From assembly GCA_900316455.1 (NCBI GenBank), contig ONCX01000010.1, positions 18,587 to 82,586 on the forward strand: a stretch of 64,000 nt of DNA. Direction: 5' to 3'. This stretch comes from an uncultured Eubacteriales bacterium. GTDB lineage: Bacteria; Bacillota; Clostridia; Oscillospirales; Acutalibacteraceae. The notes below the pieces were generated by a model. It was not told where the DNA came from, searched no databases, and saw only the letters and a program-made list of their open reading frames with translations. A program made the translations under genes and the position numbers. Of this stretch, positions 59,107 to 64,000 are shown one piece after another (the stretch's first letter is position 1; each line of letters starts with the position of its first letter).

Positions 59107-60070
59107 CGCCGGTACTGTGGGTGCTTATCTCACACTCGATATCTCGGATTTCCGCGACAATCTCTCCTTCGCGGAAAGCCTTATTCAGAAATTCAGAAAT
59201 AACAACGGCGATACCGACGATTCCGGCGGGTCGGGGAATTCATTCCTTGACGGGTTCGCCGATTCCTTATTCGCCGCCGGAAAAAACGCGGTCAAATTCG
59301 CGGGCGATACAGCACGTTCGGTTTGCGACGCGTTCGGTGACGTTCCGGAAAAAACGCGGCTCTATATTCTCCATTCCTGCGACGGTATGAATTCTGTCCT
59401 TAAATCAGCCGCGCCCATTCTTTCCGCTTCCGCCGCAGGCTGCGCTGGCGGCATTCTCTCGGCAATAGATAATTCCCTCGGCGCGTCCTCAGGCTCCGGA
59501 GGAATGTTCGGCGCGGGCGGCAGGGCTGTCCTCGCCCTCGCTCGCGGTATGCAGGGGCGGAAGCTTGCCGCCGCGGATTCTATGTCCGGTATCATGCGGA
59601 GCATTCTCTCGGCAGCGGATTCCGTCAGCTTTTCCGGCGTTGGCTCCAACATCGTCAGCGGCATTATCAGGGGAATGAACCTTAATAAGCCCGCGCTTGT
59701 TTCGGCTGCCGCCGCTCTCGCACAAAGCGCCGCCGCCGCCGCTAAACGCGCTCTCGGTATAAATTCCCCCTCCCGCGTCATGATGGATGTCGGCAGATTC
59801 GCCGCAGAGGGCATGGAGCTTGGTCTCAGAAAAGGCTCCCGCAATGTCTACGCCGCGGCTTCTCAGATTTCACGCGAAACCGCTGAGGCTCTCGGCGGCA
59901 TTTCTTCGCCCGCCCTGAATTATTCCGCCTCGCGTTCTTCTGATTACAACGAGCGCATTGACCGTCTCGACAAAATCCTCGACGCTGTTGAAAAACTCGC
60001 CGATTCCCAGACCACTATGGAAATCGACGGACGACCCTTCGGAAGGCTGGTGCGTGAAGCGCTTCGCTAA
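59099..60070 (+). CDS. Tape measure protein, very short
   Basis: The 323-residue protein carries the C-terminal tape-measure hallmark KRALGINSPSRVMMDVGRFAAEGMELGLRKGSRNVYAAASQISRETAEAL, which ends the tape measure of many siphophages. It also shows membrane-like Ala/Gly-rich stretches and a repeated helical pattern. Siphophage tape measures usually exceed 600 residues. At the usual 1.5 angstrom per residue this one predicts a tail of about 48 nm. The start is TTG behind GGAGGTGAAACG, overlapping the previous gene by 8 bases. Confidence 0.82.
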   Translation: MINAGTVGAYLTLDISDFRDNLSFAESLIQKFRNNNGDTDDSGGSGNSFLDGFADSLFAAGKNAVKFAGDTARSVCDAFGDVPEKTRLYILHSCDGMNSVLKSAAPILSASAAGCAGGILSAIDNSLGASSGSGGMFGAGGRAVLALARGMQGRKLAAADSMSGIMRSILSAADSVSFSGVGSNIVSGIIRGMNLNKPALVSAAAALAQSAAAAAKRALGINSPSRVMMDVGRFAAEGMELGLRKGSRNVYAAASQISRETAEALGGISSPALNYSASRSSDYNERIDRLDKILDAVEKLADSQTTMEIDGRPFGRLVREALR

Positions 60071-60225
60071 CTGAAAACTGAATACTGAAAAATGAATAAT
60101 GAATAATGATGGAGCGGCAAAGCCGCTGGAAAATATATTTTCAAGGGCGAAGCCCTTCCGATATTTTTTCATTATTAAGTCTTAAATTTTCAGTCTTCAG
60201 TATTTTTATTTTTGGGGGTGATTAT
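60071..60225. repeat. Imperfect inverted repeat between tape measure and Dit
   Basis: The left half ACTGAAAACTGAATACTGAAAAATG and right half CATTATTAAG..TTTTCAGTCTTCAGTATT are inverted relatives around two small hairpins, AGCGGCAAAGCCGCT and AAGGGCGAAGCCCTT. It differs in sequence from copies A-D but has the same plan. Confidence 0.75.
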
Positions 60226-60237
60226 ACGGGAGAGCTA

Positions 60238-60516
60238 TTGCCTTACCGCATTCATTACGAGAATTCCGCGGGGGAAATCATTCGCTTTGATTCAGAACCA
60301 TTTGTCGTCCAAAGCAACGGCTGCTTCGATTGGCAATGGAACATTTCTTCTTACGACAGGGCTTTACGCGACGGCGGACGGGCTGTCGCCGCACGCCGTC
60401 CCGTGCAGGACCGCACTCTCGTCCTTGACGTTTTCGCCGATAACCAAGCCGATCACGACGCGGCGCTCGACAGGCTTCACGACGTTCTGGAATACTTCCT
60501 CCGTCAAGACGATTGA
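60238..60516 (+). CDS. Distal tail protein (Dit), N-terminal part of a disrupted gene
   Basis: The frame from the TTG at 60238 gives about 92 residues of a Dit-type tail hub: PYRIHYENSAGEIIRFDSEPFVVQSNGCFDWQWNISSYDRALRDGGRAVAARRPVQDRTLVLDVFADNQADHDAALDRLHDVLEYF. This belt domain normally continues with 25-30 residues before KTxDxxWTSY. Here that part is missing and the frame ends at 60516 while the family sequence goes on in another frame. The start is uncertain; GGGAG lies five bases upstream. Confidence 0.65.
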   Translation: MPYRIHYENSAGEIIRFDSEPFVVQSNGCFDWQWNISSYDRALRDGGRAVAARRPVQDRTLVLDVFADNQADHDAALDRLHDVLEYFLRQDD

Positions 60517-61015
60517 CCGCGACTGGACCTCTTACACCGTCGTCGGGCTGACTCTCAGGCTCATTTCCCCCGCGTGGGTCAAAGAGGAAACCGTCGCTGT
60601 GCTGCCTGTTTCGGGCGCGGGAGTCTCTTCCGACAAGAAGTACATGGGAAAATATCCCTACAAGTATTCCGAGGGCGGGAACGTTACGCGTTTTTTCAAC
60701 GACACGCCTTCTTCCGCGCCTATGATTATCAAAATATTCGGCGCTTGCTCTAATCCCTCCGTTTACGTCGGCGGGAACGAATATTCCGTCAACACCAGCG
60801 TTGCGGCGGGAGAGTACGTCGTTATCGACCAGCGGGACAAATCAATCTGCCGCGTAGGTCAGAACGGCGCGCGCTCCAATATCTTCAACCTTCGCAAAAA
60901 GAGCGTTGACAATTTTAAATCCGCGCCGTCCGGTTCGCTCACGGTTACGTGTTCCGGTCAGTTCGCCTGCGAGGTTACGTTCCTCACCCAAAGGAGTGAA
61001 CCGGAATGGACTTGA
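60497..61015 (+). CDS. Distal tail protein (Dit), C-terminal part
   Basis: The second part begins around SSVKTIDRDWTSYTVVGLTLRLISPAWVKEETVAVLPVSGAG and runs through the beta-rich galectin-like domain (NVTRFFNDTPSSAPMIIKIFGACSNPSVYVGGNEY, YVVIDQRDKSICRV) to 61015. It is in the +1 frame relative to the first part. The break looks like a deletion of several dozen bases around 60490-60497. An intact Dit is needed to attach the tail tip. Confidence 0.75.
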   Translation, partial: SSVKTIDRDWTSYTVVGLTLRLISPAWVKEETVAVLPVSGAGVSSDKKYMGKYPYKYSEGGNVTRFFNDTPSSAPMIIKIFGACSNPSVYVGGNEYSVNTSVAAGEYVVIDQRDKSICRVGQNGARSNIFNLRKKSVDNFKSAPSGSLTVTCSGQFACEVTFLTQRSEPEWT

Positions 61016-62001
61016 TTCATGCTGACAACAGCTTCAATGAGCTTGGGGTTGTGGAGTTTGTTCGCTTCGACGGGATAATCTCTCTGGACGCTGACGTGCA
61101 GGGGAACGACTGGGAAGCCGAGATCCCCGCCGAGGATTATTCCCGTTACGGCTTTGCGCTCGGACACTACCTCTACTTCCCCGATTCAGAATGGGGCGGG
61201 AGACTTGAAAAAATTACGCACGTTTCCAAGACGCACACTGTGAAATTATGCGGTGTTACTTGGCGCGGTATGCTCTCGCGCCGCGCTCTCCTTCCCCCCG
61301 ACGGTCAGACGCACACAGACCTGCGCGACACGGACATTTATCCCGCTATGCGCTCCCTTGTCTCCGGCTTCGGCGGACTTTTCTCCGCACCGTCGGGAAA
61401 TTCCGGTCTGTTATGCGGGCTGAAATTCCGCTACACGAATGTGCTTGACGCTATTCTCGATATTCTTGAACCTCACGGACTGCGGCTCGCGCTCGCCCTT
61501 GACCCCGACAGCAGGCACGTGATTCTCTCCGCTCCCGCTGTCGCCGATCATTCCGACGAAATAGAGCTTTCGGGGGATTACGATTTCTCCTACACCTCAA
61601 CCCTCGGTCAGGCTACCTACAATCACGTCATCGCCCTCGGCCGCGGCGAACAGGAAAACCGAACCGTCCGGCACGTCTGGCTTCTTCCCGACGGCACGAC
61701 CACTACCGACCCCAACGCTTCCGGCATTGCTTCCGGTGCTGACGAACGCACGCTTGTCTACGACTATTCCTCCGCTGAGGACGAAAAGGCTCTCATCAAG
61801 GGCGCGAAAAAACAGCTCAAGGATCACGGCGCTCAGAATTCCATCGAAATCACCTTCGATTCCGGCGACCTCGATCTTCCGCTTGGCGACAAGGTGGGCT
61901 TGCGCGACCGCACACTCGCTCTGTCCGACGTCCGCACCATTACGGGCAAGCTTCTCACCGTCTCCGCCGACGGCTTTTCTTTAAAATACACGGTTAATTA
62001 A
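61006..62001 (+). CDS. Siphophage Gp37-like (ReqiPepy6) tail protein
   Basis: The 331-residue protein matches the Gp37-like tail family: FVRFDGIISLDADVQGNDWEAEIPAEDYSRYGFALGHYLYFPDSEWGGRLEKITHVSKTHTVKLCGVTWRGMLSRRAL, then FSYTSTLGQATYNHVIALGRGEQENRTVRHVWLLPDG and GLRDRTLALSDVRTITGKLLTVSADG. It takes the place of the tail-associated (Tal) hub protein, with no endopeptidase seen. It overlaps the Dit gene end by ten bases. The start is ATG behind AAAGGAG. Confidence 0.85.
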   Translation: MDLIHADNSFNELGVVEFVRFDGIISLDADVQGNDWEAEIPAEDYSRYGFALGHYLYFPDSEWGGRLEKITHVSKTHTVKLCGVTWRGMLSRRALLPPDGQTHTDLRDTDIYPAMRSLVSGFGGLFSAPSGNSGLLCGLKFRYTNVLDAILDILEPHGLRLALALDPDSRHVILSAPAVADHSDEIELSGDYDFSYTSTLGQATYNHVIALGRGEQENRTVRHVWLLPDGTTTTDPNASGIASGADERTLVYDYSSAEDEKALIKGAKKQLKDHGAQNSIEITFDSGDLDLPLGDKVGLRDRTLALSDVRTITGKLLTVSADGFSLKYTVN

Positions 62002-62002
62002 T

Positions 62003-62110
62003 TCGTAATTCGGAATGCGGAATTATTTTTAATTCGGAACTGCGTTTTCATTCAGGCAATGCATTGCCGTCCGCAATAATTACGAATTCCGAATTCCGCA
62101 TTCCGCATTG
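62003..62110. repeat. Palindromic cluster repeat, copy C
   Basis: It has the same core as copies A and B, including GGCAATGCATTGCC. The right arm AATTCCGCATTCCGCATT leads without a gap into an open frame that lacks a start codon. Confidence 0.9.
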
Positions 62111-62576
62111 CCGCGAGCGGAATCCTCGGTTCGCTTACCTGCGTTAAGGTTGACAACAACACCGTCCGGCTCTCCGGCGGCGGCGTCAGCAACCGCGGCT
62201 ACATTCTTCGCATTCCCGACGGCGAGAATCTTGAGCTTGCCATCGACAACGGCGAGCCCGGGAAAAACAGAACCGACGTTGTGGCGGCTGTATTCACTAA
62301 GGGCGGCGGGGACGTTTCCGACACACATTCATTCGCTGTCGTCAAGGGAATCGCTTCCTCCGGCACTCCCTCCGTCCCCTCCCTCACAACCTCAAATCTT
62401 TCGTCAGCCGGAAATGTAAACCAGCTGGCGCTTTTTTATGTCACGGTCACAGGTTCGGAAATCACCGCCGTAAGCCGCGCCGCTTCACGTCTGCCAGCAG
62501 CTTCCTCCGCTCCCGCTGTCTTCGTTCAGCAGTCCGCGCCGTCCAACCCTTCCACCGGCGATCTGTGGCTATGGTG

Positions 62577-62577
<1 letters not shown>
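62107..62577 (+). pseudogene. 5'-truncated phage tail protein next to repeat copy C
   Basis: The frame 62107-62577 encodes a typical tail-tip protein end: ASGILGSLTCVKVDNNTVRLSGGG, RIPDGENLELAIDNGEPGKNRTDVVAAVFTKGGG, TSNLSSAGNVNQLALFYVTVTGSEITAVSRA and QQSAPSNPSTGDLWLW. Upstream, the frame meets a stop inside repeat copy C at 62077. No ATG, GTG or TTG with a ribosome site precedes the conserved part; a GTG at 62281 is internal. The 5' end seems to have been replaced by the repeat. Confidence 0.7.
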
Positions 62578-62636
<59 letters not shown>

Positions 62637-62650
62637 GGTGATGTTTTTTT

Positions 62651-63175
62651 ATGATTAAACGATATTCCGGAAGCTCCGCCGTTGATGTGACCTCCCGCAA
62701 ACGCTGGAACGGTTCGGGCTGGGTTGATCTGACATTCGGAAAACGCTGGAGCGGCTCCTCGTGGGTCGATTTATGGAATGATTCCGGCGGCTCGGGCGTG
62801 TTATTCTCCGATATGAAATCTACCGTCAGCTCGCCCACCGTGCATTATTCCGCTTCATATGAAGTTTCTGATTCTTCCCTCGTCCTGACATTCAAAGGCT
62901 GGCTCAATTCGTCCGCTTCATCGCTCGGTTCGGGCATTAAGCTGACGGTTTTCGCAAGGCTTAACGGCGGCGTGTGGGGAAATTCCGTCATTAAATCCGG
63001 CAGCGCTGTGTGGAGCGGAACGACAAAGCATTCCGCTTCGATTACGCTTGGCGGCGTTAAGAACGGCAAAAACAAGCTCGAATTCTACATCACACGCGCC
63101 GGTTCGTCCTACAGCGGTTCCGCCGGAAGTATCGGCAAAGCGTCCGATCCGAAAACTTATTTTTTTAATCTGTAA
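62651..63175 (+). CDS. Phage tail-tip protein with WxGSxWVDL repeats
   Basis: The 174-residue protein starts with three tandem modules of the type RKRWNGSGWVDLTFG, GKRWSGSSWVDLWN, each with two Trp and a turn. A beta-sandwich domain follows (VHYSASYEVSDSSLVLTFKGWLNSSASSLGSGIKLTVFARLNG). Such modules are common at the tail tip of Firmicute phages and may bind cell-surface sugars; this is inference. A GAGGTGATG site precedes the ATG. Confidence 0.75.
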   Translation: MIKRYSGSSAVDVTSRKRWNGSGWVDLTFGKRWSGSSWVDLWNDSGGSGVLFSDMKSTVSSPTVHYSASYEVSDSSLVLTFKGWLNSSASSLGSGIKLTVFARLNGGVWGNSVIKSGSAVWSGTTKHSASITLGGVKNGKNKLEFYITRAGSSYSGSAGSIGKASDPKTYFFNL

Positions 63176-63255
63176 TCCGGAATTGCGTTTTAATTCACGC
63201 GACGTATTTCCGTCCGCAAAAATTCCGCATTCCGCATTACGCATTCCGCATTGAT
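63176..63255. repeat. Degenerate palindromic cluster repeat, copy D
   Basis: It keeps GGAATTGCGTTTTAATTCACG.., a core-like CCGTCCGCAAAAATTCCGC and three right-arm units (GCATTCCGCATT). The left arm is almost gone. It ends 10 bases before the ribosome site of the last gene. Confidence 0.75.
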
Positions 63256-63275
63256 TTATTGGAGGTGTGGTTCGT

Positions 63276-64000
63276 TTGCGTGACTTTATACCAAGAAAAA
63301 TTGACATCAACGGCGATATTGACGCAGTTAATGTTAAACAGTTCGACAATGACAGCAGATATATTCACGTCACTATTTCTGACGAGGATTTGTCCGACGG
63401 CACTTTCGACCTGCTGGGCTGCTCCGCCGCGCTCTACATTCAGCCCCAAAACAACGACGATCCGACTAACGTTTCATTCGTCGCGGGGGAAATCGCCGAC
63501 GCGGAGAACGGCATTGTCACATTCCTGCTCCCGGGCGGCGTGACGCAGAACGCCGGACAGTACGAGTGCGAAATCTGGATTTACGAGGGCGATTCTCAGT
63601 CCCGTCCAGTTATTTCCACAAAGCCTTTCCTGCTCATTGTAGAGAAATCCATCCGCAATACCTCCGCTGTCGAGGCTTCTCAGAGTTTTTCCGCGCTGGA
63701 CAGGGCTCTTATCGAAGTGCAAAACGTCCGAAGCGAGGTCAACGCGCTCGCGGCTCTCGCTGACAGCGGCGAAATTCCCGCGGGTACGCTTGAATCAGAG
63801 GTGGTCGATGCGCGTTCCGGCTTCAGTACGCTCGGAGCCGCGCTCAGAGCGTGCGTCAAGGGCATGAATGTGTATCTCAACGCCGACAGGTTCAGGACTC
63901 TTTTCGGCGACAGCAATTACGAAAACGGCAATTTCGACAACGTGGGCAACAACAAAATCTACCCTATAGGTCTTTCCAACGGCGGCGAGCTTGGCAATTC
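63276..64000 (+). CDS. Baseplate upper protein (BppU)-like tail protein, 3' end outside window
   Basis: The frame is open from TTG 63276 (behind TGGAGGTG) to the window end, giving at least 241 residues. It starts with a BppU-type N-terminal domain: RKIDINGDIDAVNVKQFDNDSRYIHVTISDEDLSDGTFDLLGCSAALYIQPQNND, then ENGIVTFLLPGGVTQNAGQYECEIWIYEGDSQSRPVISTKPFLLIVEKS. A linker with LIEVQNVRSEVNALAAL and SRSGFSTLGAALRACVKGMNVYL follows. This family joins receptor-binding or enzyme domains to the tail tip; those are beyond the window. Confidence 0.8.
   Translation, partial: MRDFIPRKIDINGDIDAVNVKQFDNDSRYIHVTISDEDLSDGTFDLLGCSAALYIQPQNNDDPTNVSFVAGEIADAENGIVTFLLPGGVTQNAGQYECEIWIYEGDSQSRPVISTKPFLLIVEKSIRNTSAVEASQSFSALDRALIEVQNVRSEVNALAALADSGEIPAGTLESEVVDARSGFSTLGAALRACVKGMNVYLNADRFRTLFGDSNYENGNFDNVGNNKIYPIGLSNGGELGN

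Overview
The window looks like a chromosome segment of an anaerobic Firmicute, most probably a Clostridia / Oscillospiraceae-type gut bacterium. The reasons are strong AGGAGG-type ribosome sites, many TTG starts, TTGACA-N17-TATAAT promoters, and Firmicute families (a heterodimeric ABC exporter, a YtvI-like protein, an XRE/DUF2975 pair, NrdR, PhoH-YbeY). The genus is not determined from sequence alone. The window ends inside a phage-derived gene cluster.

Layout. 1-6.9 kb: the end of an unknown gene, a LysA-like decarboxylase, a DUF378 protein, a two-subunit ABC exporter and a cyclophilin. 7-12 kb: a secreted SH3b/GH24 peptidoglycan hydrolase split by a frameshift, malic enzyme and an unknown membrane-anchored protein. 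12.1-17.6 kb: a compact aromatic amino acid operon, tyrA-aroB-aroA-aroC-pheA, behind a strong promoter; aroE and aroK lie apart at 44-46 kb with tsaD. 18-25.9 kb: a frameshifted YtvI-like permease, a solute-binding lipoprotein, small membrane proteins, murC, a nitroreductase, an Ntn-hydrolase-like protein with altered active-site residues, and a TtcA-like protein. 26.3-36 kb: a polA operon (polA disrupted near codon 75, then an MBL lipoprotein, LMW phosphatase, rimI and an FAD protein), typA, phoH and ybeY. 36.4-39.6 kb: a Crp/Fnr-type regulator followed by a NitT/TauT-type ABC transporter with a palindrome inside its promoter. 39.9-51 kb: a sugar transferase, a solitary phage-type DUF4373 protein with pentapeptide repeats, the tsaD/aroK/aroE run, acpP, an Imm33-like protein, an XRE/DUF2975 pair, a leader region with possible RNA structure, and nrdR.

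51.1-64 kb: a one-directional phage head/tail cluster in packaging order: TerS, TerL, SPP1-type portal, scaffold-like protein, DUF5309-type capsid, four connectors, tail tube, chaperones, a very short tape measure, Dit, Gp37-like protein and tail-tip proteins. It starts directly behind nrdR with an ordinary sigma-A-type promoter. No integrase, repressor, replication or lysis gene is visible on the left side. Palindromic ATTCCGCATT-type repeats, seen nowhere else in the window, sit before the capsid, tail tube and tail-tip genes, and one copy replaces the 5' end of a tail gene. This combination (no visible lysogeny module, short tape measure, cluster-specific repeats) is the most interesting part: a domesticated, GTA-like or decaying prophage are all possible.

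Three GC-rich interspersed repeats (26.1, 36.2 and 47.1 kb) form a second family outside the phage cluster. Four genes (the lysozyme, YtvI, polA and Dit) carry frame disruptions, so some may be assembly or sequencing errors.
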